From the NCBI RefSeq assembly GCF_026341125.1, contig NZ_JAPEOR010000003.1, forward strand, positions 248,001-312,000: a DNA stretch of 64,000 nt. The letters are read 5' to 3'. This DNA is from Streptomyces sp. NBC_01142 (GTDB lineage: Bacteria; Actinomycetota; Actinomycetes; Streptomycetales; Streptomycetaceae). The notes beneath the pieces were generated by a model. It saw only the letters and a list, made by a program, of their open reading frames with translations. It was not told the DNA's origin and ran no database searches. The translations under genes were made by a program, and so were the position numbers. Each line of letters opens with the position of its first letter. The stretch's first letter is position 1. Shown piece after piece: positions 17,868-26,454 of this stretch.

Positions 17868-18841
17868 CGCAACCGGCCTGGACCGGCCCGGCTCGCACGG
17901 TGGCGCATGACGACGACCGTGACATGGTGATCCCCTTGGCCGTGCGCACCATTGAGCGCCTTGTGGCCCTCGATGCCGCGCACGGCGCGACGGCCGCGGT
18001 GCCCGCCGTACGCGAGGCCGTGCGGCGCATCCCGGAACTGTCGGCCGACCCCAGGAGCCTGCGCGGCCAGGACAGCGACCGCCTCGCGCCCCTTGCCGAA
18101 CTGTGCGAAGTCATCGGCTGGATCCTCTTCGACGCGGGCTTCTACCGCCCGGCGCACCGAATGAACGCACGAGCACTGGCCCTGGCCGAACTCTGCGGCG
18201 ACCGCTGGACGGCACGGCTGGTGCTGCTGAACCACAGCATGCTCGAGGCCCATACCGGACATCCGCGGGCAGCCCTGGAGACCGCCTTCCGCGTGACCGG
18301 GCCGCGTGCCCTCCCCGCCCGGGTCAGCAGCCTCGTCCTGGTCCGCCAGGCGCACGCGATCGCCATGCTGGGCAACCGCAGGGAGCCCCTGGATCTGATC
18401 TCCCGCGCCCAAAGCCGGTTCCTGGACGGCATCTCGCGCCACGACCCGCACTGGGCCTGGTGGATCGACCAGACCGAGCTGCTCGGCCACCAGGGCTGGG
18501 TGCTGGCCAGACTGCACCGATGGGACCAGGCCATCCCCCTCCTGCATCATGCGGCCACAGCTCCCGGTCCTTCCTACCGGCACCTGTTCACTGCGGAGCT
18601 CCTCTCGGCCCTGGCGGCAGCCGGGGCCTGGAGCGAGGCGGAGGACCTCATTGCGGACGTTGCTCCCCGCGCCGCCCGCATCGGGTCCGTACGGACGACC
18701 GAGACACTCGGCAGGACGGCGATCGGTCTGCTCAGGTGCGGCGACGCTCCGGCTCCTCTGCGGGACGCGGCAGTGTTCCTGCTGGAGTCTCTGCCCCGCT
18801 CGGCAGTCCGGACCACTTTCCCCACCAGGAACAACAGATAG
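17864..18841 (+). CDS. TPR-like regulator-type protein without HTH
   Basis: A 325-residue, mostly helical protein with repeated Ala/Leu/Arg-rich helix pairs (GWILFDAGFYRPAHRMNARA, then LLNHSMLEAHTGHPRAALET). This resembles the sensor half of Streptomyces XRE/TPR regulators, but no DNA-binding helix-turn-helix is present at the N-terminus. It may be a free ligand- or peptide-sensing module working with the protease and membrane protein of the same operon. The ATG overlaps the previous stop (ATGA) and has no ribosome site of its own, so translation is probably coupled. The exact family is uncertain. Confidence 0.7.
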   Translation: MTQPAWTGPARTVAHDDDRDMVIPLAVRTIERLVALDAAHGATAAVPAVREAVRRIPELSADPRSLRGQDSDRLAPLAELCEVIGWILFDAGFYRPAHRMNARALALAELCGDRWTARLVLLNHSMLEAHTGHPRAALETAFRVTGPRALPARVSSLVLVRQAHAIAMLGNRREPLDLISRAQSRFLDGISRHDPHWAWWIDQTELLGHQGWVLARLHRWDQAIPLLHHAATAPGPSYRHLFTAELLSALAAAGAWSEAEDLIADVAPRAARIGSVRTTETLGRTAIGLLRCGDAPAPLRDAAVFLLESLPRSAVRTTFPTRNNR

Positions 18842-18848
18842 GGACTAC

Positions 18849-19325
18849 ATGCGCCACATACGGATATCGATGCCCGCGGCCGCCGTCTTCGCAGCCGTCG
18901 TGCTCTTCTTCACTGCCGGAGGACCGCTGTCCGACGTCGCCTTCGACACCCCCGCCGCCTCGGCGGCGGCACAGCGGACTGCCGGCGAGCAGGGCAGCCC
19001 CTATGTGGCGACACACCTCTACTTCGGCACCGGCCGTCACGACGGCAACCCGCCCATCTCGGACGAGGAGTTCATGAAGTTCATCGCCGACGTGGTCACG
19101 CCCCGTTTTCCGTCCGGACTGACCCTTCAGGAGGGCCGCGGCCAGTGGCGTGACAAGGACGGTGACATCAACCGCGAGCGATCGTACGAGCTGACCGTGC
19201 TGTATCCCGTGACACAGGCTCGGGACCGCGACGCCGACATCGAGTACATCCGCCGTCTCTACTGCAAGATCTACGACTTGGAGTCCGTCGGCCGTGCCGA
19301 CGTCCGGGCGCAGGCCGACTTCTGA
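18849..19325 (+). CDS. DUF3574 family exported protein
   Basis: A 158-residue protein starting at ATG with AGGGA five bases upstream. An N-terminal signal-like segment (residues 5-27, ISMPAAAVFAAVVLFFTAGG) precedes an Ala/Ser linker and the DUF3574 domain: VATHLYFGTGRHDG, ISDEEFMKFIADVVTPRF, GLTLQEGRGQWRD and a final IEYIRRLYCKIY helix. The function of the domain is unknown. There is no lipobox, so the protein is secreted or anchored by the uncleaved helix. It lies 7 bases after the TPR-like gene and ends the operon; a 28-base palindrome follows downstream. Confidence 0.85.
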   Translation: MRHIRISMPAAAVFAAVVLFFTAGGPLSDVAFDTPAASAAAQRTAGEQGSPYVATHLYFGTGRHDGNPPISDEEFMKFIADVVTPRFPSGLTLQEGRGQWRDKDGDINRERSYELTVLYPVTQARDRDADIEYIRRLYCKIYDLESVGRADVRAQADF

Positions 19326-19408
19326 CCCTGCGCCTGCACATGAGGAGTTGACACCTTCGGCCCGTCGGGCACGCTTCCGCGTTGCTGCGGGTTCCGGACC
19401 GCCGCTGA

Positions 19409-19436
19409 TCCTGGTTGGTCACGTGACCAACCAGGA
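19409..19436. terminator. 28-base perfect palindrome between convergent genes
   Basis: The 28 bases are perfectly self-complementary, centred on CACGTG, with core CTGGTTGGTCACGTGACC at 19411-19428. It lies between the end of the DUF3574 gene (19325) and the end of rbsD (19466), which point toward each other. In RNA it would fold as a 12-base stem with a 4-base loop, so a bidirectional terminator is likely. No U-run follows on either side, so a protein-binding site is an alternative. Confidence 0.55.
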
Positions 19437-19465
19437 CTCGCCGAGCCGGGCGGGGCGGCCCCGGC

Positions 19466-19852
19466 TCAGAAGAACACGCCGCACCTCAGCAGCACATTCG
19501 CATACGGCCGTGCCTCCCCGCTGCGTACGACCAGACGCGCACCCGCCGCAAGCTCCTTCAGCTCCGTGTGCGTGACGAGACCGAGGCCGGGCAGCGCCTC
19601 CAGCAGCTGTGCCGCCCCCGGGTTCGCCTCCCGGACCTCGCAGGCCGCCGTCGCGCCTTCCACGACCAGCTCGGCCAGCAGACCGTCCAGCACCTCGGCG
19701 AAGGACGGCACCCCGGCCCGGAACGCCAGGTCCACCACGCGCGGTCCCGTCGGAATGGGCATGCCCACGTCGCACACCAGGACTTCGTCCCCGTGTCCCA
19801 ACTCGGCCAGCGCACCCGCGAGATGACGGTTCAGGATTCCGGCCTTCTTCAC
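19466..19852 (-). CDS. rbsD: D-ribose pyranase
   Basis: A 128-residue protein of the RbsD family, which interconverts beta-pyranose and furanose forms of ribose before phosphorylation. It starts VKKAGILNRHLAGALAELGHGD, containing the conserved catalytic His (NRHL), and ends with the active-site stretch EARPYANVLLRCGVFF. The GTG at 19852 overlaps the rbsK stop as GTGA, and GAGG sits nine bases upstream, so it is the last gene of the ribose operon and is coupled to ribokinase. Confidence 0.92.
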   Translation of the reverse strand: MKKAGILNRHLAGALAELGHGDEVLVCDVGMPIPTGPRVVDLAFRAGVPSFAEVLDGLLAELVVEGATAACEVREANPGAAQLLEALPGLGLVTHTELKELAAGARLVVRSGEARPYANVLLRCGVFF

Positions 19853-20829
19853 CGGGAGACACCTCGTCCCGAGGCGCCGGGTGCGTCCATGGGACCGGGG
19901 GACCGGGAGGCGTCCCCCGGGACACCACCGCACACCGACGCCACCTCCGCCGCTGTCGGGAACGACACCTGCGCGCCCTCTTTGGTGACGGCCGCAGCGC
20001 CGACCCGTACCGCATGGGCCGCCGCAGTCGTCAGGTCCTCACCGGCCCCGAGCCGCCAGGCCAGTGCCGCAGTGAACGCGTCACCCGCCCCCGTCGTGTC
20101 CACGGCGCGCACCGGGACGGACGGCACCCGTGCCGTCGTACGGGCGTCCGCCACCAGCGCGCCCCGCGCGCCCAGCGTGATGACCACCGAGCGCGGGCCG
20201 AGCGCGAGCAGCGCCCGTGCCCAGTCCTGCGGGTCTTCGCCCACCGGTCTGCCGAGCACCACCCGGGCCTCGTGCTCGTTGACGATCAACGGGTCGCAGA
20301 CCGCGAGGATTTCGTCGGACAGCGCCACCGGTGGCGACGGGTTGAGCACGAAACGCGTGCCGGGAGCCAGGTTCCGCACCACCTCGGTGACCGTCTCCAG
20401 TGGGATCTCCAGCTGGGCCGAAACCACCCGCGACGCCTGGAGCAGGCCTGCCGAGTCCCGTACGTCGCCGGGGGACAGCCGGGCGTTGGCTCCCGGGGAG
20501 ACGACGATGCTGTTGTCCCCCGACGGGTCCACGGTGATCAGCGCGACCCCGGTCGGGGCGCCGCCGGACAGCACCCCGGACGTATCGACGCCGGCCGTGC
20601 GCTGCGACTCGAGCAGCAGCCGGCCGTGCGCGTCGTCGCCGACCCGGGCCAGCAGAGCCGTACGGGCGCCGAGGCGGGCGGCGGCGACCGCCTGGTTCGC
20701 GCCCTTGCCGCCCGGATGGACGGCCAGGTCCGAGCCGAGCACGGTCTCACCGGGGCCGGGGCGCCGCTCGACGCCGATCACCAGGTCGGCGTTGGCCGAC
20801 CCTACGACCAGCAGGTCGTAGTCGTACAT
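19849..20829 (-). CDS. rbsK: Ribokinase (PfkB family)
   Basis: A 326-residue PfkB-family sugar kinase that converts ribose to ribose 5-phosphate. It has the N-terminal family signature (GSANADLVIGVERRPGPGET), the HPGGKGANQAVAAARLG motif 1 and the catalytic VDTTGAGDAFTAALAW motif 2 with the base Asp in GAGD. The substrate-contact Glu region EHEA is also present. ATG 20829 has GAAAGAGA upstream. It follows the fused permease/binding protein after about 90 bases that contain a strong hairpin, so expression of the kinase may be lower or separately set from the transporter. Confidence 0.93.
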   Translation of the reverse strand: MYDYDLLVVGSANADLVIGVERRPGPGETVLGSDLAVHPGGKGANQAVAAARLGARTALLARVGDDAHGRLLLESQRTAGVDTSGVLSGGAPTGVALITVDPSGDNSIVVSPGANARLSPGDVRDSAGLLQASRVVSAQLEIPLETVTEVVRNLAPGTRFVLNPSPPVALSDEILAVCDPLIVNEHEARVVLGRPVGEDPQDWARALLALGPRSVVITLGARGALVADARTTARVPSVPVRAVDTTGAGDAFTAALAWRLGAGEDLTTAAAHAVRVGAAAVTKEGAQVSFPTAAEVASVCGGVPGDASRSPGPMDAPGASGRGVSR

Positions 20830-20858
20830 TGCAGTCTCTTTCCGTACAGGGACGACGT

Positions 20859-20900
20859 CCGCCGGGGTGGTGGGCCGGCACCGGACCACCACCCCGGCGG
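20859..20900 (-). terminator. Intercistronic hairpin between transporter fusion and rbsK
   Basis: Arms CCGCCGGGGTGGTGG (20859-20873) and CCACCACCCCGGCGG (20886-20900) are perfectly complementary with a 12-base loop. It lies between the transporter-gene stop (20921) and the rbsK start (20829). No U-run follows. It may cause partial termination or protect the upstream mRNA from 3' decay, giving more transporter than kinase. Confidence 0.6.
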
Positions 20901-20920
20901 AGCCGTCGGGAGGGGAGCCG

Positions 20921-22876
20921 TCAGGAGAAGTCGCCGATGTTCTTCGCCGTAACCACCTTGACCGGCACCTTCACCGTCGAGGCGATCTTCCTGCCCTGTG
21001 CGGCTTCGATGGCGTTGCGCACGGCGAGTCTGCCCAGTTCCTTCGGCTGCTGGGCCACCGAGGCGTGCAGCGTGCCCGCCTCGACCGCTTTCAGGCCGTC
21101 GGGCGTGCCGTCGAAGCCGACGACGGAGACCGAGGTTCCGGCCTTCGCTCCCAGGGCCTTGATCGCGCCGAGTGCCATTTCGTCGTTCTCGGCGAACACT
21201 CCGTTCACGCCGCTGTTGGCCTGGAGCAGATTGGTCATCACGTCGAGACCCTTGGTGCGGTCGAAGTCCGCGGGCTGCTTCGCGACCACCTTGATACCCG
21301 GGTACGCCGTGATGCCCTCGGCGAAGCCCTGGCCGCGCTCGCGGCTCGCGGAGGTGCCGGCCGTGCCCTGCAGAATCACGATCCGTCCCTTGCCGCCGAG
21401 CTTCTCCGCCAGCGCCTTCGCCGCCTGCTTGCCGCCCGCGACGTTGTCGGAGGCGATGAGCGTGGCGATGTCCGCCTTGTTGACGCCGCGGTCGGCGGCG
21501 ATCACCGGGATGTCCGCCGTGTTGGCGGAGCGCACCGAGGGCCCTGCCGCATCGGAGTCGACCGGATTGACGATCACCGACGACATGCCTTCGCCGGTGA
21601 AGTTCTGTATCTGGTTGGCCTGTTGCGAGGCGTCGTTCTGCGCGTCGGTGACGGTGAGGTCGATGCCCCTCGCCCTGGCCTCCGCCTGGGCGCCCTCCTT
21701 CAGCTGTACGAAGAAGGGGTTGTTGAGGGTGGATACGGACAGGCCCACCCTGGTCCCGCCGCCGGAGGAGCCGCTGTTCCAGAGGGAGACAGCGCCGATG
21801 ACAGCAGCCACCAGCACTGCGGCGATCGTGTACGTCACCGCTTGCGCGCCCTTGCGGCCGGAGCCGCCCGGACCGGACGTACCGGCGGCCGCGGTCGTCG
21901 CCCCGGCACGGCGGCGCACCGTGTCGAGCAGCACCGCGAGGGCGATGACGACACCGATGACGACCTGCTGCCAGAACGCCGAAACCGACAACAGATTCAG
22001 GCCGTTGCGCAGCACCGCCAGGATCAGCGCGCCGATGAACGTGCCGGATGCCTTGCCGACGCCGCCCGAGAGACTGGCACCGCCGATGACGACCGCGGCG
22101 ATGGCGTCGAGTTCGTAACCCTGTGCGGCCTGCGGCTGTGCCGAGGCGAGCCGGGACGCGAGCACGATGCCGGCGACGGCGGCGAACAGCCCCGACAGGG
22201 CGTAGACGGCGACCTTCTGCCGCTTGACGCGCAGCCCGGACAGCCGGGCCGCCTCCTCGTTGCCTCCGATCGCGTACATCGAGCGGCCCAGGTAGGTACG
22301 GCCCAGGATCACGGCCGTGACCAGGCCCATCACGACCATCACGATGACCGGTACGGGCAGCCGGCCGCCGAGCGTGTCACCGAGCCGCGAAACGGAGCCG
22401 GGGAACGCGATCGGGCTGCCCTGCGAGATCACCAAGGACAGACCGCGGCCCACCGAGAGCATCGCCAGCGTGGCGATGAACGGAGGCAGCTTGCCGTACG
22501 AGACGAGGGCGCCGTTGACAAGTCCGCACGCCACGCCGGTGACCACGGCGAGCACGACGGCCAGCCAGACCGGCACACCCTCGGAGGTCGCCATCCAGGC
22601 AAGGACGGTCGCCGAGAGCGCTGCCACCGAACCGACCGACAGATCGATGCCGGCGGAGACGATGACGAACGTGACACCGAACGCGAGGATCGCCGTCACG
22701 GCGGCCTGCACGCCGACGTTGAGCAGATTCTGCGCGGTCAGGAAGTCGCCCGACAGCAGCGACATCGCCACCACCAGGACGACGAGGGCGCTCAGTGCGC
22801 CGTTGTCGAGCAGGAGGCGGCGGACCGCCGAGGCGCCACCCGCACCTGTGCTGTTCTTGAGCGTGTCAGTGGCCAC
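20921..22876 (-). CDS. Fused ribose ABC permease and substrate-binding protein (RbsC-RbsB)
   Basis: A 651-residue fusion. Residues 1 to about 335 are an RbsC-type permease with many hydrophobic helices and the family loop GGNEEAARLSGLRV. After a Gly/Ala-rich linker there is one more membrane helix (VTYTIAAVLVAAVIGAVSLW, about 350-370), then a RbsB-type binding protein (VGLSVSTLNNPFFVQLKEGA, GRIVILQGTAGTSASRERGQ, VVGFDGTPDGLKAVEAG) reaching the C-terminus. In most bacteria these are separate proteins and the binding protein is free or a lipoprotein; here it is tethered outside the membrane. The GTG start has GGAGGG upstream and overlaps the ATPase gene by 11 bases. Confidence 0.92.
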   Translation of the reverse strand: MATDTLKNSTGAGGASAVRRLLLDNGALSALVVLVVAMSLLSGDFLTAQNLLNVGVQAAVTAILAFGVTFVIVSAGIDLSVGSVAALSATVLAWMATSEGVPVWLAVVLAVVTGVACGLVNGALVSYGKLPPFIATLAMLSVGRGLSLVISQGSPIAFPGSVSRLGDTLGGRLPVPVIVMVVMGLVTAVILGRTYLGRSMYAIGGNEEAARLSGLRVKRQKVAVYALSGLFAAVAGIVLASRLASAQPQAAQGYELDAIAAVVIGGASLSGGVGKASGTFIGALILAVLRNGLNLLSVSAFWQQVVIGVVIALAVLLDTVRRRAGATTAAAGTSGPGGSGRKGAQAVTYTIAAVLVAAVIGAVSLWNSGSSGGGTRVGLSVSTLNNPFFVQLKEGAQAEARARGIDLTVTDAQNDASQQANQIQNFTGEGMSSVIVNPVDSDAAGPSVRSANTADIPVIAADRGVNKADIATLIASDNVAGGKQAAKALAEKLGGKGRIVILQGTAGTSASRERGQGFAEGITAYPGIKVVAKQPADFDRTKGLDVMTNLLQANSGVNGVFAENDEMALGAIKALGAKAGTSVSVVGFDGTPDGLKAVEAGTLHASVAQQPKELGRLAVRNAIEAAQGRKIASTVKVPVKVVTAKNIGDFS

Positions 22877-24416
22877 GGGAGCCCTCCACCCCTTCTTCGT
22901 CGACTGCCGGGTTGCTTCTGGTTGTGGGCGCGGTGCTGACGGCGAGCGCCATCACCGCGTCCTGGGTCGCCTCGTCCGCCGTGAGTTCACCGGCGATCCG
23001 GCCCTGGGCCATCACCAGCACCCGGTCGCTCATACCGAGCACCTCGGGTAGATCGCTGGAGATCATCAGTACGGCGTGACCGGCGGCGGTGAGTTCGTTG
23101 ATGAGCTGGTAGATCTCGACCTTCGCGCCGACGTCGATACCGCGCGTCGGCTCGTCGAGAATCAGCACCCTGACGTCGGCGAGCAGCCATTTGCCGATGA
23201 CGACCTTCTGCTGGTTGCCACCGGACAGGGTGCGCACCTTCTGCTCCAGACCCACCATCCGCACGCCGAGCTGTTCGGCGATGCGGGCGGCGGCGGTGTG
23301 CTGCGCCTTGCGGTCCACCAGCCCGGCGCGGGTCGACGACCGCAAGGTGACCAGGCCGAGGTTCTCCTCCACCGAGGCGTCGAGCAGCAGGCCCTGGCCC
23401 TTGCGGTCCTCGGGCACCAGCCCGATCCCGGCGGCCATCGCGGCACTCACGTCGTGCCGCGGGAGCCGGGCGCCCGCCACCTCCACGGTGCCCGTGTCGT
23501 ACTGGTCGGCGCCGAAGACGGCACGCACGACCTCCGTACGGCCGGCGCCCACCAGACCGGCGATGCCGACGACCTCACCGGCGCGCACCTCGAAGCCGAC
23601 ATCGTGGAAGACGCCGTCCCGGGTCAGCCCGCCGACAGTCAGCAAGGCGGTACCGGGGTCGGTGGCCCGGCGCGGATACTGCTGCTCGATGCTGCGGCCC
23701 ACCATGAGGCGTACGAGTTCGTCCTCGGACGTCGACGCGGGGACCTGGCCGACGCTGCGGCCGTCGCGCAGGACGGTGACGCGGTCGCCGAGGGCCGCGA
23801 TCTCCTCCAAGTGGTGCGTGATGAAGACGATTCCGACGCCCTCCTCGCGCAACGTGCGTACGATCCGGAAGAGTTTGTCCACCTCCCCGGAAGTCAGCAC
23901 GGCAGTCGGCTCATCCATGATCAGCACGCGGGCGTCCAGACTGAGCGCCTTGGCGATCTCGACCATCTGGAGCCGGGCGATGCCCAGCTCCCGCACTGTC
24001 GCGTGCGGCGGGACGTCGACACCGACGCGCTCCAGCAGCTCGGCGGCGTCGGCCTCCATCCTCTTCCGGTCGATCATGCCGAAGCGGCGCGGCTGGCGGC
24101 CCAGGAAGATGTTCTCGGCCACCGTCAGGTCGGGGACCAGGTTGAACTCCTGGTAGATCGTGGCGATACCGAGCCGTTCCGCGTCCTGAGCGCCGTGGAT
24201 ACGGACCTCCTGCCCGCCGACGAGCACCCGCCCGGCGTCCGGCCGGTACGCACCGGAGAGCATCTTGATGAGCGTGCTCTTGCCGGCGCCGTTCTCGCCG
24301 AGCAGGACGTGCACCTCGCCGCGGCGCAGATCGAAGTCGACGCTGTCGACCGCGACCACACCGGGGAAGGTCTTGCGTATCCCTTCGACACGCAGCAACT
24401 CGTCCGGATGACTCAC
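22866..24416 (-). CDS. rbsA: Ribose-type ABC transporter ATP-binding protein
   Basis: A 516-residue tandem ATPase powering sugar import. Domain 1 has Walker A GENGAGKS and LIMDEPTAVL; domain 2 has the degenerate Walker A GLVGAGRT usual for the second half of this family, signature LSGGNQQKVVIGKWL and LILDEPTRGID. GTG 24416 is preferred to ATG 24431 because AAGGAG lies six bases before the GTG, whereas the ATG has no ribosome site. It begins 12 bases after the LacI gene stop and overlaps the fused permease gene, so all are one operon. Confidence 0.93.
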   Translation of the reverse strand: MSHPDELLRVEGIRKTFPGVVAVDSVDFDLRRGEVHVLLGENGAGKSTLIKMLSGAYRPDAGRVLVGGQEVRIHGAQDAERLGIATIYQEFNLVPDLTVAENIFLGRQPRRFGMIDRKRMEADAAELLERVGVDVPPHATVRELGIARLQMVEIAKALSLDARVLIMDEPTAVLTSGEVDKLFRIVRTLREEGVGIVFITHHLEEIAALGDRVTVLRDGRSVGQVPASTSEDELVRLMVGRSIEQQYPRRATDPGTALLTVGGLTRDGVFHDVGFEVRAGEVVGIAGLVGAGRTEVVRAVFGADQYDTGTVEVAGARLPRHDVSAAMAAGIGLVPEDRKGQGLLLDASVEENLGLVTLRSSTRAGLVDRKAQHTAAARIAEQLGVRMVGLEQKVRTLSGGNQQKVVIGKWLLADVRVLILDEPTRGIDVGAKVEIYQLINELTAAGHAVLMISSDLPEVLGMSDRVLVMAQGRIAGELTADEATQDAVMALAVSTAPTTRSNPAVDEEGVEGSRGH

Positions 24417-24427
24417 GCGTTGCTCCT

Positions 24428-25456
24428 TCATGCTGAGGGGTCTGGGTGCTCGGGGACCGCCGGGAAGGCCGCGCCGCAGGAGCGGCGTACGACGAGCCGG
24501 GCGGGCAGTGTGACGGACTCGGGCACGCGCCCGGCGATGAGCTCGGCCAGCGCGCGTACGGCGGCCCGGCCCAGCTCGTTCGTCGGCTGAGCGATGGCCG
24601 TGATCGGCGGATCCGTATGCACGAACCACGGGATGTCGTCGAAGGCGGCGAGCGCGATGTCCCGCGGGACGCTCAGACCCCGGGCGCGGATCGTGTCGAG
24701 AGCGCCGAGCGCCATCAGGTTGTCCGCGGCGAACACGGCGTCGGGCGGCTCGGCCAGATCGAGGAAGCGTTCGGTGGCCCGGCGGCCGCTCTCGGCCTGG
24801 AAGTCGCCCTGGCCGATGTACGCGTCCGGCAGGGCGACACCCTGCTCGAACAGTGCCGCACGGAAGGCGTCCACGCGCTCGCGGCCGGTGGTGGTCGCCG
24901 CGGGCCCCGCGATGATCGCCAGTCTGCGGTGGCCGAGCCCCAGCAGGTGGGTCACCAGGTCCCGTACCGCGGCGCGCCCGTCGGCACGTACGACGGGCAC
25001 GTCCACGCCGGGGATCCACCGGTCCACGAAGACCATCGGGGTCCCCGCACGCACCGCGTCCAGTATCAGCGGCGAACCGCGGTCGGTGGGCGACACCAGC
25101 AGCCCGTCGATCCGTCGGTCGAGCAGCGTACGGATGTGATGGTCCTGCAACTCGGGCCGTTCGTCGGCGTTCCCGATGATCACGCTGTACCCGAGCGCCC
25201 GGGCCTCCTCCTCGACGGCGCGGGCAAGCGCTGTGAAGTACGGGTTCAGCACGTCGCTGATGACCAGGCCGAGGGTGTGGGTCTGGTGAGTGCGAAGGGA
25301 CCGGGCCACGGCGTTCGGCCGGTACCCCAGTGCCGCCGCGGCGGCGTGCACCCGGGCCCGTGCCTCGGGGCTGACCGACGGATGATCGTTGAGCGCGCGC
25401 GACACCGTGGCGACGGACACGCCTGCCGCGGCCGCGACATCCTTGATGCTCGCCAT
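24428..25456 (-). CDS. LacI family transcriptional regulator of the ribose operon
   Basis: A 342-residue repressor. The N-terminal helix-turn-helix is IKDVAAAAGVSVATVSRALN followed by a hinge helix region (YRPNAVARSLRT), then a sugar-binding domain like those of RbsR/CcpA relatives (GLVISDVLNPYFTALARAVE, VFAADNLMALGAL, ALAAFDDIPWF). AAGGAGG lies before the ATG. It is the first gene of the ribose operon and has two LacI-type palindromes in its own upstream region, so autoregulation and control of the downstream transporter and kinase by a ribose-derived effector are likely. Confidence 0.93.
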   Translation of the reverse strand: MASIKDVAAAAGVSVATVSRALNDHPSVSPEARARVHAAAAALGYRPNAVARSLRTHQTHTLGLVISDVLNPYFTALARAVEEEARALGYSVIIGNADERPELQDHHIRTLLDRRIDGLLVSPTDRGSPLILDAVRAGTPMVFVDRWIPGVDVPVVRADGRAAVRDLVTHLLGLGHRRLAIIAGPAATTTGRERVDAFRAALFEQGVALPDAYIGQGDFQAESGRRATERFLDLAEPPDAVFAADNLMALGALDTIRARGLSVPRDIALAAFDDIPWFVHTDPPITAIAQPTNELGRAAVRALAELIAGRVPESVTLPARLVVRRSCGAAFPAVPEHPDPSA

Positions 25457-25473
25457 CGTCGGTCCACCTCCTT

Positions 25474-25510
25474 GTGGAATCGATTACACGGAGGATGGAA
25501 TCGATTCCAT
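25474..25510. promoter_or_regulatory. Double LacI-type operator
   Basis: Two 16-base palindromes, GTGGAATCGATTACAC (25474-25489, one mismatch) and ATGGAATCGATTCCAT (25495-25510, perfect), share the core GGAATCGATT. Their centres are 21 bases apart, about two helical turns, so dimers would bind the same face of the DNA. They sit just upstream of the LacI gene and match the usual CG-centred LacI operator form. Confidence 0.8.
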
Positions 25511-25675
25511 GAAGGGAAAGCAAGAGCCTGGGGCGGTCCTGAGATCAGATCGTGATGCGTCTGCCGGGGAGGAAAACCCCAGATGACGCCGTAGGAACCC
25601 GGAGCCGGCCCTTTCCGGTCCCTGCGCAAGGATGGGGAGCGACCGCCCATCCGGGGCGGTGGTGAGGGGGCTGAC

Positions 25676-26242
25676 ATGCGCTGCGGCATGCGTGGGGTGA
25701 CAACTCTTCTGTTCGCATGGGTGTCGGTTGTGGCTCTGTCGGGCTGTCTGGCTCGGTACGACGCTGTGCCGTCGGTGTCGGACGCGACACGGAACGAGAT
25801 CCTGGGGACCTGGCGCGGCTGGAAAGGGGCAGAGGTGACGCTGCAAGCCGACGGAACGGCTGTCGTGGCTCACCTCGACGGCGAGGACTTCGACTTCGAC
25901 AGAGGCTGGCGAATGTCGGGTACCGGGACGTGGCAACTGATCAACGGGGACAGCGGGCAGCTCGTGTCGTTGAGCGTCACAGAGAGAACCTCATGGGAAG
26001 AGCGCCATGACACGGAACAGGACCTGCGCGCTCCCGAGGCCGTCGAACAGCCCGCGCCCGAGACGTATGCGTGGAGTCTGAGGATGGAGCGGGGTGACAA
26101 GGGACTGCGCCTGTTCTTCCTGTTCGGTGACCCCGATATCCGCAGCTATCACTACCTGGACAAGTCACCGGACACAGAGAGCGGCTCGCCTGCGAGCCCC
26201 TCGGCAGCGGCGAGCCCCTCGGCAGTGGCGAGCCGCCGATAG
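25676..26242 (+). CDS. Lipoprotein, hypothetical
   Basis: A 188-residue lipoprotein starting at ATG with GAGGGGG upstream. The signal peptide ends with lipobox ALSGC (Cys at about residue 24). The mature part has a compact beta-type pattern: ILGTWRGWKGAEVTLQADGT, then GTGTWQLINGDSGQLVSLSV and LRLFFLFGDPD, similar in style to small secreted lipocalin-like or META-like domains, but I cannot assign a family. The C-terminus is a Ser/Pro/Ala tail made of two near-identical repeats (ASPSA). It is divergent from the ribose regulator and 212 bases upstream of the TIR gene, with no clear link to either. Confidence 0.8.
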   Translation: MRCGMRGVTTLLFAWVSVVALSGCLARYDAVPSVSDATRNEILGTWRGWKGAEVTLQADGTAVVAHLDGEDFDFDRGWRMSGTGTWQLINGDSGQLVSLSVTERTSWEERHDTEQDLRAPEAVEQPAPETYAWSLRMERGDKGLRLFFLFGDPDIRSYHYLDKSPDTESGSPASPSAAASPSAVASRR

Positions 26243-26454
26243 CGGCCGAGCGCCGCGAGAGGACCCCGCCACCAGGTACAGCCCCGCCGGGCACGGGCGG
26301 CAGGACCACAGGACGGGTGCCGCGACCGGGTTTCCCCCGGACCGCGGCATCCGACGTTTTCAGGGACCCGCCGGGTGGAAGCCTGACGGGACACGCCCCT
26401 GTCCGGCGCCGGCCGCGGAGAGGACCGTTGCACCTGAACCGCACCGAGGAAACC

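Noticed and set aside
22866..25523. 885-codon frame merging the LacI gene antisense region with the ATPase
   Set aside because: Only the part from 24416 down matches an ABC ATPase; the upstream part is out of frame with the LacI gene.
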